From: Sedimenticola sp.
GTDB taxonomy: Bacteria; Pseudomonadota; Gammaproteobacteria; Chromatiales; Chromatiaceae
Assembly (NCBI GenBank): GCA_027026755.1
Contig: JALVNE010000185.1
Coordinates: forward strand, 1-36,205
Direction of reading: 5' to 3'
DNA length: 36,205 bases
Each line of letters begins with the position of its first letter. Within the stretch, counting starts at the first letter, position 1. A model generated the notes under the pieces. It saw nothing but the letters and a program-made list of their open reading frames with translations. It searched no databases and had not been told where the DNA came from. Made by a program: the position numbers and the translations under genes. Shown here in pieces: positions 7,604 to 15,733 of the stretch.

Positions 7604-9295
7604 ATGGCACTGGTAAAAACGGAAAAAATGCTTGAACAGTTGCAGGGCTTCGGCTCCCTGCCGCTGCTGCGTCAGCTTGGCCTCATGGCGCTGCTTGCCG
7701 CCACCATTGCCATTGCGGTGGCGGTGGTGCTGTGGTCCAGGACACCCAACTACAGCATCCTGTACGGCAACCTGCCTGCCACGGAACTGGTGGAAGTGGC
7801 CAATGCGCTGGATGCCGCTAATATCCCCTACAAGGTGGAGCATGCCAGCGGCTCGATCACGGTTCCGCGCAACAAGATACATGAGACGCGTATCCGACTG
7901 GCGACCCAGGGACTGCCCAGAAGCAAGGCCGTCGGCTACGAGTTGCTGGACAAGAAGATGGAATTCGGCACCAGCAGGTTTCTGGAGAATGCCCGTTACC
8001 AGCAGGCCCTCGAAGGCGAGCTGGCGCGTACCATCAGCGTTCTCGATGATGTCCAGCAGGCGCGGGTGCACCTGGCCCTGCCCAAGGAATCGGTATTCGT
8101 CCGTGATCGGGTGAGGCCCGAGGCTTCGGTGCTGTTGCAGCTGGCATCCGGACAGGAGCTGGACAGGGTCCAGGTGGCCGGCATCGTTCATCTCATCGCT
8201 TCCAGCATTCCCAAGATGAAACCGGAAGATGTCGCCGTGGTCGATCAGCAGGGACGGCTGCTGACCGAAAAGACGGATGAAAACAGCCTGGGCCTGAGCA
8301 CCAGTCAGTTGGAGTACACTCACCAGCTGGAAGCTCTCTATGTGCAGCGCATCAAGGACATTCTCAGCCCTTTCGTGGGAAGTGGCGGGGTTCGCGCCCA
8401 GGTCGTGGCTGACCTGGACTTCACCGTTACCGAGCAGACCCAGGAGCAGTATGTTCCGGAGAAGAACCAGGTGCGCAGCGAGGACATTCGTGAAGAGAAG
8501 AACAGCCTGGGCAAACCCATGGGTGTGCCTGGGGCCCTGACCAATCAGCCGCCACGAGGCGGAACCCTGGGTAGCCCACCCGCCATCACCGGCGAGGAAA
8601 ACAGCGGAACCAGCTCCACGCACGTGATTCGCAACTACGAGCTGGACAGGACCATCACGCATTCTCGCCGGTCGCCCGGACAAGTGCGCCGGCTGTCCGT
8701 CGGCGTTGTGGTGGATTACAGGAAGCGAGTCCTGGAAGACGGAAAGATCGAGCAGGTGGCCCTCACGGAGCAGGAACTCCAGCATATCACCGCCCTGGTG
8801 AAAGAAGCCGTGGGCTTCGACGCGAGCCGGAACGACAGCGTCAACGTCATCAACACCTCGTTCCAGGATATCCAGAGGATGGAACCTGTGGAGACGATCC
8901 CTCTCTGGCAGCAGACCTGGGTATGGGATCTTGCCAAGCCGGCGCTTGGCGGGCTGTTTGTCCTGCTCCTGGTGTTCGGCGTTCTCCGCCCCGCCCTGAA
9001 CAACCTGTCTGAAGCCGGTCGCATCGTTCATGCCAGCGCCGAGGGAGAAGTGCTCCTGGCGGCAGATGGCGCGGCTGCCATGGCCGGTCTGCCCACTCCC
9101 GAGGATGGAGAACTTTCGGAGGGAGTACCCCTGGCCAAGGACAAAGTGGCCATCAGTGAGGGGGGCAGACAGGCAGGCCAGGCAAGCGGCCGGAACACGC
9201 CAGCGCTGGATCTGGAGACAGCGAGAAACATGGTGCAGCAGGACCCGCGAAGGGTGGCGCAGGTGGTGAAAAACTGGGTGGCAGACAATGAGTGA
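7604..9295 (+). CDS. fliF: flagellar MS-ring protein FliF
   Basis: 563 residues. FliF forms the MS ring in the inner membrane, the base for rod, export gate and C ring. TM1 lies at about 23-45. The periplasmic ring-building motifs begin at YSILYGNL and include RARVHLALPKESVFV-type sequence (QARVHLALPKESVF). TM2 lies at about 447-467 (GGLFVLLLVFGVLRPAL). The cytoplasmic tail ends DPRRVAQVVKNWV, the FliG-binding helix. The length is typical. It overlaps fliG by 8 bases, indicating translational coupling. Confidence 0.97.
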   Translation: MALVKTEKMLEQLQGFGSLPLLRQLGLMALLAATIAIAVAVVLWSRTPNYSILYGNLPATELVEVANALDAANIPYKVEHASGSITVPRNKIHETRIRLATQGLPRSKAVGYELLDKKMEFGTSRFLENARYQQALEGELARTISVLDDVQQARVHLALPKESVFVRDRVRPEASVLLQLASGQELDRVQVAGIVHLIASSIPKMKPEDVAVVDQQGRLLTEKTDENSLGLSTSQLEYTHQLEALYVQRIKDILSPFVGSGGVRAQVVADLDFTVTEQTQEQYVPEKNQVRSEDIREEKNSLGKPMGVPGALTNQPPRGGTLGSPPAITGEENSGTSSTHVIRNYELDRTITHSRRSPGQVRRLSVGVVVDYRKRVLEDGKIEQVALTEQELQHITALVKEAVGFDASRNDSVNVINTSFQDIQRMEPVETIPLWQQTWVWDLAKPALGGLFVLLLVFGVLRPALNNLSEAGRIVHASAEGEVLLAADGAAAMAGLPTPEDGELSEGVPLAKDKVAISEGGRQAGQASGRNTPALDLETARNMVQQDPRRVAQVVKNWVADNE

Positions 9296-10301
9296 TACAG
9301 AACAGGCAAGCATAGACGGCCTTGAAAGAGCGGCAATTTTCATGATGAGCCTGGGTGAGAAAGAGGCGGCTGCCATCATCCGGCACATGGAGCCCAAGGA
9401 AGTGCAGCGCGTGGGTTCCGCAATGGCGGCCCTGACGCATGTGACCCGCGAACAGATCGACGCGGTACTTGGGAGCTTCGCCGAGGCTGTGGAAAAGGAA
9501 ACCTCCCTGGGGCTGGACGCCGAGGAATATGTAAGAAACACCCTGGTGGAAGCCTTTGGCGTCGAGAAGGCGGTGAGCCTCATCGACAGGATACTGACCA
9601 AGCCCAATTCCAAGGGCATCGAATCCCTGAAGTGGCTGGACCCGCGGGCCATTGCCGAGATCTTCCGTTTCGAACACCCCCAGATCGTGTCCATCGTCCT
9701 GTCCTACCTGGACAACGACCAGGCGGCGGAGGTACTCAAGCATTTTCCCGAGGAAAGGCGTGCGGATGTGCTCATGCGCATTGCCACCCTGGACGGCGTG
9801 CAACCCTCCGCCCTGCAGGAACTGGATGACATCCTGGAACGCCAGTACGCAGGCAGCTTCTCCCTGACCAGCCCGGCGTCCGGCGGCAAGGAGACGGCGG
9901 CCAACATTCTCAATTTCCTGGATGCCGAGGCGGAGCAGAAGATCACCCAGGCCATTCAGCAGGTCGATGAAGCTCTGGCGGAAGACATCCAGAACCTGAT
10001 GTTCGTGTTCAGTAATCTCCTCGATGTGGATGACCGGGGCATCCAGACCCTGTTGCGGGAAGTGCCTTCCGACATTCTGCTGCTGGCCCTCAAGGGGGCC
10101 GATGAAGAGGTCAGGAACAAGATCTTCAAGAACATGTCCAAACGTGCGGCCGACATGCTGCGCGATGACCTGGAAGCCAAGGGACCGGTGCGCCTGAGTG
10201 AAGTCGAGGAAGCGCAGAAGGCCATCCTGGCTGTCGCCAAGCGCCTGGCCGACGAAGGTGAAATTGCCCTGGGCGGTTCCGGAGGTGATGAGTTTGTCTG
10301 A
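9288..10301 (+). CDS. fliG: flagellar motor switch protein FliG
   Basis: 337 residues. FliG sits on the MS ring and transmits torque from the stator. The N-terminal FliF-binding domain begins ERAAIFMMSLGEKEAAAI. The middle domain carries the EHPQ motif from residue 129, where FliM binds. The C-terminal torque domain (about 230-330) includes MFVFSNLLDVDDRGIQTLL and ends with the charged helix KNMSKRAADMLRDDLEAKG. Length and order are standard. The start overlaps fliF by 8 bases and the end overlaps fliH by 14. Confidence 0.97.
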   Translation: MSDTEQASIDGLERAAIFMMSLGEKEAAAIIRHMEPKEVQRVGSAMAALTHVTREQIDAVLGSFAEAVEKETSLGLDAEEYVRNTLVEAFGVEKAVSLIDRILTKPNSKGIESLKWLDPRAIAEIFRFEHPQIVSIVLSYLDNDQAAEVLKHFPEERRADVLMRIATLDGVQPSALQELDDILERQYAGSFSLTSPASGGKETAANILNFLDAEAEQKITQAIQQVDEALAEDIQNLMFVFSNLLDVDDRGIQTLLREVPSDILLLALKGADEEVRNKIFKNMSKRAADMLRDDLEAKGPVRLSEVEEAQKAILAVAKRLADEGEIALGGSGGDEFV

Positions 10302-10932
10302 TTCCCGCGCATTTCCCCACAGCGGGGTTCGTCCCTGGCAGGCGCCGTCTCTGGTGGCCGGTACGGAAGATGCCGGAGAAGGGGAGGACAGCATCGGTCT
10401 GCCCACGGCAGACCAGATCGAGGCCATGCACAGGGAAGCCCAGGAAGAGGGCTTTGCCCAGGGACTGAAGGAAGGGCTGGCTGCTGCACGGAGTCAGCTG
10501 GAGGCGAAGTTCCAACGGCTGGATTCCCTGATGGATTGTCTTTCCCGCCCTCTGGAACAGCTGGATGCCCGCGTGGAGCAGGAACTGCTGCTGCTGACGC
10601 TGGCCATTGCCAAGCAGCTCATCCGCAGGGAACTGAAGGCCGATCCCTCGCATATCGTCGGCGTCATCCGCATCGCGGTGGCGCAGCTGCCCGTATGCGA
10701 CAACCGGGTGGTCATCGAGCTGCACCCAGAGGATGCCGCCCTGGTGCGGGATGCGCTCAATCTGGATGAAGAAAGCGAATCCAGCTGGCGCATCCGGGAA
10801 GTGCCTAGCCTGTCACGGGGAGGGTGCCGCATCGACGATGGTGAATCACATATAGACGCGACGGTGGAAACCCGCATCAATCAGGTTGCCGCCAGCCTGT
10901 TCGGCGGAGAAAGAGCGGTGGATCGTGAATGA
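10288..10932 (+). CDS. fliH: flagellar assembly protein FliH
   Basis: 214 residues. FliH is the soluble regulator/stator of the export ATPase FliI and links it to FliN at the C ring. The N-terminal third is variable. A helix with EEGFAQGLKEGLAAA (GxxxG-like) precedes the conserved C-terminal domain, which includes LLLTLAIAKQLIRRELKADP and ISRGG-like LSRGGCRID. The upstream frame is open from 10198 but lies in fliG. I chose ATG 10288 beside GGAGG (10281-10285). The TTG at 10294 has better spacing and is an alternative. It overlaps fliI by 4 bases (ATGA). Confidence 0.92.
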   Translation: MSLSDSRAFPHSGVRPWQAPSLVAGTEDAGEGEDSIGLPTADQIEAMHREAQEEGFAQGLKEGLAAARSQLEAKFQRLDSLMDCLSRPLEQLDARVEQELLLLTLAIAKQLIRRELKADPSHIVGVIRIAVAQLPVCDNRVVIELHPEDAALVRDALNLDEESESSWRIREVPSLSRGGCRIDDGESHIDATVETRINQVAASLFGGERAVDRE

Positions 10933-12326
10933 GCAAGCTGCCTGAACGATGCAGGGTGTCCAGGTCAAAACGCTGGGAGCATCGCCTGGGAAAATACCGG
11001 GAGCAGGTTTCCAGGGCCTCCACCATGATCGTGGAGGGCAGGGTGAAGCGTGTAGTGGGACTGACCATCGAAGCCGTGGGTATTCATGCACCCATAGGAG
11101 CGCGCTGCCAGGTTCATACGGAACATTCGGTTGTGGAGTGCGAGGTGGTGGGCTTTGCCGGATCCAGCACCTATCTCATGCCCGCGGGAGACAGCCGCGG
11201 CCTGATGCCCAATGCCCGTGTGGTGCCGGGAGAAGCCTCCTATGACGCCCGGGTGGGTGACGGTCTCCTTGGTCGCGTCGTCGATGCATCGGGAAATCCC
11301 CTGGATGGCAAGGGAGGTATCGGCTACAGCAGCCGCAGGGCACTGCTGGGAACCAACATCAACCCATTGGAGCGCTGGCCCATAGACACGCCTCTGGATG
11401 TCGGGGTGCGCTCCATCAATGCGCTGCTCTCCGTGGGCCGGGGGCAGCGGATCGGTCTATTTGCCGGCAGTGGCGTGGGGAAGAGCGTGCTGCTTGGCAT
11501 GATGACCAAATACACCGATGCGGACGTAGTGGTGGTTGGCCTGATTGGCGAACGTGGCCGGGAAGTGAAGGAGTTCGTGGAGAACATACTTGGCGATGAA
11601 GGCCGCCAGCGAGCGGTGGTGGTGGCCAGCCCGGCGGACAATCCCCCCTTGTTGCGCATGCATGGCGCCTGGCTGGCAACCTCCATCGCGGAGTACTACC
11701 GCGACCAGGGCAAGCACGTGCTGCTGCTCATGGATTCGCTGACCCGCTTCGCCCAGGCGCAACGTGAGATTGCCCTGGCCATTGGCGAGCCTCCTGCGAC
11801 CAAAGGATATCCCCCGTCGGCCTTTGCCCGGCTTCCCCAACTGGTGGAGAGGGCAGGGAACGGGGAACAGGGGGGCGGTTCCATCACGGCCTTCTATACC
11901 GTCCTGGCCGAGGGAGACGATCAGAATGATCCGGTGGTGGATTCCGCCAGGGCGATTCTGGATGGTCATGTGGTTCTGTCCAGGGGTCTCGCTGAAGGCG
12001 GGCACTACCCGGCCATCGATGTGGAAGCATCGGTCAGCCGGGTGATGAATGACATCGTTTCGGCTGAGCATGTGGACGCAGCCAGACGCTTTCGCCAGCT
12101 GTACTCCACCTATCACAAGAACCAGGATCTGATCAGCGTGGGCGCCTACAAGCCCGGCAGCGATCCGCGGGTCGATGAAGCAATCGATTATTACCCCAGG
12201 CTGGTGCAATTCCTGCAACAGGATCGGACCATGGCCGTGAGCTTTGAACAGAGTTTCCAGCAGCTCCTGGCGGTGACGGATGCCCGGCAGGTGGGGAGCA
12301 ATGACAAGGAGGATGAGGCGGCATGA
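10929..12326 (+). CDS. fliI: flagellum-specific export ATPase FliI
   Basis: 465 residues. FliI is an F1-beta-like hexameric ATPase that feeds substrates to the flagellar export gate. The N-terminal region (1-100) is beta-barrel-like. Walker A GLFAGSGVGKS lies at about 175-187. Walker B (HVLLLMDSLTRFAQAQREIA) is followed by the signature GYPPSAFARLPQLVERAG. The C-terminal region includes YPAIDVEASVSRVM. All catalytic motifs are intact. Start and stop each overlap the neighbours by 4 bases (ATGA). Confidence 0.97.
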   Translation: MSKLPERCRVSRSKRWEHRLGKYREQVSRASTMIVEGRVKRVVGLTIEAVGIHAPIGARCQVHTEHSVVECEVVGFAGSSTYLMPAGDSRGLMPNARVVPGEASYDARVGDGLLGRVVDASGNPLDGKGGIGYSSRRALLGTNINPLERWPIDTPLDVGVRSINALLSVGRGQRIGLFAGSGVGKSVLLGMMTKYTDADVVVVGLIGERGREVKEFVENILGDEGRQRAVVVASPADNPPLLRMHGAWLATSIAEYYRDQGKHVLLLMDSLTRFAQAQREIALAIGEPPATKGYPPSAFARLPQLVERAGNGEQGGGSITAFYTVLAEGDDQNDPVVDSARAILDGHVVLSRGLAEGGHYPAIDVEASVSRVMNDIVSAEHVDAARRFRQLYSTYHKNQDLISVGAYKPGSDPRVDEAIDYYPRLVQFLQQDRTMAVSFEQSFQQLLAVTDARQVGSNDKEDEAA

Positions 12327-12769
12327 AACATGATGGCCCTCTGAAAACCCTGGCCCGGGTCGTGGGGAATGAGGAAAGGGAAATGGCGCGCAGAATGGGT
12401 GACTGCCGTGTGAACATGGAAAAGGATGAGCAGCAGCTCATGTCTCTCATGCAGTACCGCGACCAGTACCTGGAGGCGTTTCATGGCACTGGCAGCTGCT
12501 GTCTCAGGCCAGCCCAGCTCCAGGATTACCGGGTTTTCCTGGCCCGCCTGGACCAGGCCATCGATCAGCAGCAACAGGCGTTGCAGCAAAGCCGCGCGGC
12601 CTTCGAGGAGCTGCAACTGCGGTGGCTCAAACTGCACGGAAAAAACAAGGCGCTGCAGAAACTCATCGACAAGCGACAGCTGCACAGCATGGCGGAACGT
12701 GCCCGCGGGGAACAGAAAGAGCTGGATGAACGGGCCGGCTGGATGTTCCAGAATCGAGGACCATCTTGA
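12323..12769 (+). CDS. fliJ: flagellar export protein FliJ
   Basis: 148 residues, almost entirely predicted long antiparallel coiled coil with many Q, E, K and R. FliJ is the stalk-like subunit that fits into the FliI hexamer and contacts FlhA. Sequence is poorly conserved in this family. The call uses the length, the coiled-coil pattern (KDEQQLMSLMQYRDQYLEAF, then RLDQAIDQQQQALQQSRAAF) and the position directly after fliI with a 4-base overlap. It ends the fliE-J block. Confidence 0.9.
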   Translation: MKHDGPLKTLARVVGNEEREMARRMGDCRVNMEKDEQQLMSLMQYRDQYLEAFHGTGSCCLRPAQLQDYRVFLARLDQAIDQQQQALQQSRAAFEELQLRWLKLHGKNKALQKLIDKRQLHSMAERARGEQKELDERAGWMFQNRGPS

Positions 12770-12817
12770 TTGTTAAGGTCGGGCTCTTGCCCAAATTTTA
12801 TCCGGAAACGCGATGAT

Positions 12818-12849
12818 GGTACCGGGATCGGCGTTATCAACCCGGCACC
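12818..12849 (+). other. hairpin between fliJ and fliK
   Basis: GGTACCGGG (12818-12826) pairs with CCCGGCACC (12841-12849) with one mismatch and a 14-base loop. A smaller stem, GGGC-TCTT-GCCC at 12781-12792, is followed by AAATTTTA and could act as a weak terminator of fliE-J. The role of the larger hairpin is unknown. It lies 26 bases before the fliK sigma-54-type promoter. Confidence 0.35.
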
Positions 12850-12874
12850 AATATAGATGATGCTCAGCCGTGGT

Positions 12875-12890
12875 TGGCATCGATATTGCT
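12875..12890 (+). promoter_or_regulatory. sigma-54 promoter of fliK
   Basis: TGGCATCGATATTGCT matches the sigma-54 consensus at all conserved positions with exact GG-N10-GC spacing. Transcription would start near 12901, about 30 bases before the fliK start chosen here. The element lies inside the longest possible fliK frame (GTG 12870), which argues against that upstream start. Confidence 0.8.
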
Positions 12891-12932
12891 GTATTGATGA
12901 ACAGGCACAAACACCGATCGTGGGGCATGTGG

Positions 12933-14747
12933 ATGGATTTTTCATTTATTGGACTTGGCGCATCGTTTTCCGCAGAAGGCGGCCTCAGCGCTGCTGATGG
13001 GCCGCTGGAATACAAGCTGCTGTTTTCCAGGGATGATTCGTTGAACGGGCAGAAGGCGGAAGGATTCGTGAATGTGTTCAAAAATGCCATGAGCGGCGAA
13101 GGAGCAAGCGGATTGTCTGAAGGGGAACTGCCGGTGGTTTTGCCGCTTGCCGGCAAGCTCTTGCCGGATTCCACGGATCTGGCCATGGAGAAAATGGATG
13201 TCCCGGCTGATTTTGCCGGTTTCGATGCACTTCCTTGCTGGCGGGATGGGGATGCCGAATCCATGCCGGAAGCATCGTTCTCCGGGATGTTCAACCCGTT
13301 CACGGCAGAGGCTTCACCCATCCAAGGTATTGATCGCCCGGTCGTTCTTCCAGGTGCTACATTGGCAACCAACGAGCGGCAGGCAAGCCGGACGCCTGTT
13401 GAGAACTCGATGAAGCTGGCCGGGGAACCAGCATCTCTGGCACAGCTTGACCTTGGACCTGAAGGACAGCGCCCGTCGTTGTCCCGGTCTTCGGCTGCAC
13501 TTTCCGCCAAGGATGGCCTGTTGAGCGAAAGCCGGAAGGGGCTGTTTCCCAGTGATCCTGCCCCAGGGTCACATGATCTTCCGCGCATGCTGGGCAGCCG
13601 CCTTGGCGCAGCTGGGCCAGCGCCAGGCTGGCGGGAGGGCGGCATGCCGGGTGAAGATTCATCCGCTCGAATTTCCACAACGCAGCCCTTTGTGTCGCGC
13701 CAGGAGATCATAGCCGGGGAAACAGGTGGAAATTCGGGGCTGTTCTCCGCAACGGACAGGAAGGAGATACACCCGCAAATGGCGGCAGATCCCGTTCCAG
13801 CCAAAATCCGGCCGGGACGCAGCCGGGAAGACCGTCCCCTAAGTATTCATGAAAACCGGAAAGGGAAGGGCGCCGGCAGGTACCAGCCCAGTGTCGTGAC
13901 CCATGGCGCAGAAGCCAGCCCGGCCCGGCCCACTGCCGAGGCGTTTCCCCGGCCTGCCATTGTGCTTGGGCCGGTTGGCGCCGCCCAGGCTGCTGTCAGC
14001 CGTTCGCGGCTTTCCCGGACAGCTGACGCAAACATCCAAGTCCTGCCCAGAGGCCGGGATAAAGGCGCAACCATGACCGGCAATCCATTCTTTCAGCTTC
14101 AGGGGCCGGAAAAAAACCTGGCGGAACCCGTGGTTCGTCCTGGGGCCATATCATCGAACACTGACAACCAGCCAGATGCTTCGCTCTCTGCCCTGGTATC
14201 GGAAGACAGGGACAGCGGCGGCCCTGTGATGGGAGCCCGGCAAGCCCCTGCGCAGGCAGCCGCCATGCCGGGTTCAGCTACAGCGGGCGTATTGCCGCGG
14301 CATACTGAGATAAATATTCCCCTGGGACATGCGGCCTGGGAACAGAGCCTGGCCAGGCAGCTGTTGCAGGCTGGCCAGGGTCAGCTGCGACAACTGCATA
14401 TCAAGCTGAATCCGTCCAACCTGGGAAGCCTGGACATCAAACTGCAGGTGGATGGAGATGCGACAAACATTGCTTTCTCCAGTCAACATGCCGTGGTCAG
14501 AGAAGCCGTGGAAGCCAGTCTGCCCCGACTGAGGGAGATGCTCTCCGGCAGCGGCATCAATCTCGGTAACCTGGATGTGGGCGGCCAGGACACCGCCGGG
14601 GGACAGCAGGGTGACGCCCGGAGCGGCGGGTTATCCCCGGGAAACCTGTTTGCTGGTGGCGAGGACGAGCAGGGTGGCGTCATGGACAATGGCAGGCAAT
14701 CCCGTAAAGGAAAGGAAGACAACCAGCTGCTCGACTATTACGTATAA
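12933..14747 (+). CDS. fliK: flagellar hook-length control protein FliK
   Basis: About 604 residues. FliK is the secreted molecular ruler that stops hook growth and switches export specificity through FlhB. The first 460 residues are low-complexity, Pro/Ala/Gly-rich and poorly conserved, as usual. The C-terminal Flg_hook domain (about 464-556) includes LRQLHIKLNPSNLGSLDIKL and VVREAVEASLPRLREMLSGS. The frame is open from GTG 12870, but a sigma-54-type promoter occupies 12875-12890. I therefore place the start at ATG 12933, 7 bases after GTGGGG; ATG 12927 is the alternative. It is a single gene flanked by long gaps. Confidence 0.9.
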   Translation: MDFSFIGLGASFSAEGGLSAADGPLEYKLLFSRDDSLNGQKAEGFVNVFKNAMSGEGASGLSEGELPVVLPLAGKLLPDSTDLAMEKMDVPADFAGFDALPCWRDGDAESMPEASFSGMFNPFTAEASPIQGIDRPVVLPGATLATNERQASRTPVENSMKLAGEPASLAQLDLGPEGQRPSLSRSSAALSAKDGLLSESRKGLFPSDPAPGSHDLPRMLGSRLGAAGPAPGWREGGMPGEDSSARISTTQPFVSRQEIIAGETGGNSGLFSATDRKEIHPQMAADPVPAKIRPGRSREDRPLSIHENRKGKGAGRYQPSVVTHGAEASPARPTAEAFPRPAIVLGPVGAAQAAVSRSRLSRTADANIQVLPRGRDKGATMTGNPFFQLQGPEKNLAEPVVRPGAISSNTDNQPDASLSALVSEDRDSGGPVMGARQAPAQAAAMPGSATAGVLPRHTEINIPLGHAAWEQSLARQLLQAGQGQLRQLHIKLNPSNLGSLDIKLQVDGDATNIAFSSQHAVVREAVEASLPRLREMLSGSGINLGNLDVGGQDTAGGQQGDARSGGLSPGNLFAGGEDEQGGVMDNGRQSRKGKEDNQLLDYYV

Positions 14748-15134
14748 CACCCGCGACCGGCAGGACAGGCTTGTCCGCCAGGCGAAGCCGGCAGGTTTCC
14801 CCAGGCCCGGGCCCGTTGGCAAGGACTTTCGCGACCAATGCCGGGAAATGGACACAGGCCTGGGAAGGGCTGTCAAGGAACCGGCGTCATCCGTGACAAG
14901 AATCCAACACATGCTGATTCATTCCCGGCCGGCTCTGTCCTGCTTCGCCGGGGAAGCGCGGCCATGCGGTTTCCATTGCCGGGATGATGATGTGCTGGGC
15001 GGCATGGAAATATCAACATTATCAATTAATTATCATATTCCTGGGGGTGCCGGCGCCTTTTCCATGCCCATGGCGCGGCGTTCTCCAGCCATTCCCGCCT
15101 GACGCCAACATCCTTTTCCTTGAAATCATGAATC
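14748..15134. other. non-coding gap between fliK and fliL
   Basis: About 440 bases separate fliK from fliL. I find no supported gene: the frame open through 14575-15102 starts inside fliK, has no ribosome binding site and no family resemblance. The first 250 bases are GC-rich without a clear terminator. An AT-rich island lies at 15008-15040 (listed separately), and the segment ends at the fliL sigma-54-type promoter. It looks like a regulatory gap. Confidence 0.5.
15020..15034 (+). promoter_or_regulatory. IHF-like or FleQ-box-like site upstream of fliL
   Basis: TATCAATTAATTA (15020-15032) matches the IHF consensus WATCAANNNNTTR exactly. The overlapping ATCAATTAATTATC (15021-15034) also resembles the Pseudomonas FleQ box as I recall it (GTCANTAAATTGAC, about 9 of 13). 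It lies about 115 bases before the sigma-54-type element, in an AT-rich island within GC-rich sequence. Both DNA bending by IHF and activator binding fit a sigma-54 promoter. The sequence alone cannot separate them. Confidence 0.45.
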
Positions 15135-15150
15135 TGGCATGAGTCCTGCA
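15135..15150 (+). promoter_or_regulatory. sigma-54 promoter of fliLMNOPQR-flhB
   Basis: TGGCATGAGTCCTGCA has GG and GC exactly 10 bases apart and matches TGGCAY-N5-TTGCA except for one base (C for T in the -12 element). Transcription would start near 15162, about 27 bases before the fliL ATG. Confidence 0.75.
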
Positions 15151-15188
15151 TCTTGGTTCCTGCAACTGTTTTTTCAGGAAGGACTGGC

Positions 15189-15728
15189 ATGGCGAAAAAA
15201 GAAGACCTGGATCTGGATGTCGAGGGAAAAGGCAAGAAATCCTCAAAGCTGAAGCTCATCATCATTCTGCTCCTGGGGCTACTGGTGCTCGGGGGAGGTG
15301 GCGGCGCTGCCTGGTATTTCCTGGTGATCAAGGGAGACAGGGTGGCTGAGGCTGATGCAGGCATGGAAGCCGCCGGCGAACCCGCTGTTCAGAAGAAAAA
15401 AAATAAGGAGCCCCCGCTGTTTACCGGCCTGGACCCCGCTTTTGTCGTCAGTTTCAAGGATCAGAGCCAGGCCCGCTTCATGCAGCTGAGCGTGGAACTC
15501 ATGTCCCGCGATCCTGAAGTGATCGAAGCCATCGATCAGTACAAGCCCATGCTGCGCAACAACCTGCTGCTGCTGTTCAGTTCACAGAAATTCGAGGACG
15601 TCATTACCCGGGAGGGCAAGGAAAGGCTGCTGGAGCAGTCCCTGGAAGAAGTGAACGACACCCTCAGTAATGAAGCCGGCATCGATGGTGTCGAGGCCGT
15701 GTATTTTACCGCCTTTGTGGCGCAGTAA
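15189..15728 (+). CDS. fliL: flagellar basal body-associated protein FliL
   Basis: 179 residues. FliL is an inner-membrane protein near the stator that supports torque, especially under load. It has a lysine-rich cytoplasmic N-terminus, a TM helix at about 21-46 (LIIILLLGLLVLGGGGGAAW) and a periplasmic domain of about 110 residues. That domain contains RFMQLSVELMSRDPEVIEAI and LRNNLLLLFSSQ. ATG 15189 follows AGGAAGG and gives a normal N-terminus; the frame is open further upstream but overlaps the promoter leader. fliM begins 6 bases after the stop. Confidence 0.95.
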   Translation: MAKKEDLDLDVEGKGKKSSKLKLIIILLLGLLVLGGGGGAAWYFLVIKGDRVAEADAGMEAAGEPAVQKKKNKEPPLFTGLDPAFVVSFKDQSQARFMQLSVELMSRDPEVIEAIDQYKPMLRNNLLLLFSSQKFEDVITREGKERLLEQSLEEVNDTLSNEAGIDGVEAVYFTAFVAQ

Positions 15729-15733
15729 CTGCC

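Noticed and set aside
7544..9694. 716-codon open frame on the minus strand
   Set aside because: It lies fully opposite fliE, fliF and fliG, which are clear family members. Long antisense frames are expected in GC-rich coding DNA, and its product has no recognisable domain.
14575..15102. Open frame crossing the end of fliK into the gap
   Set aside because: It starts inside fliK, has no ribosome binding site and no family resemblance; a start after the fliK stop is not supported.
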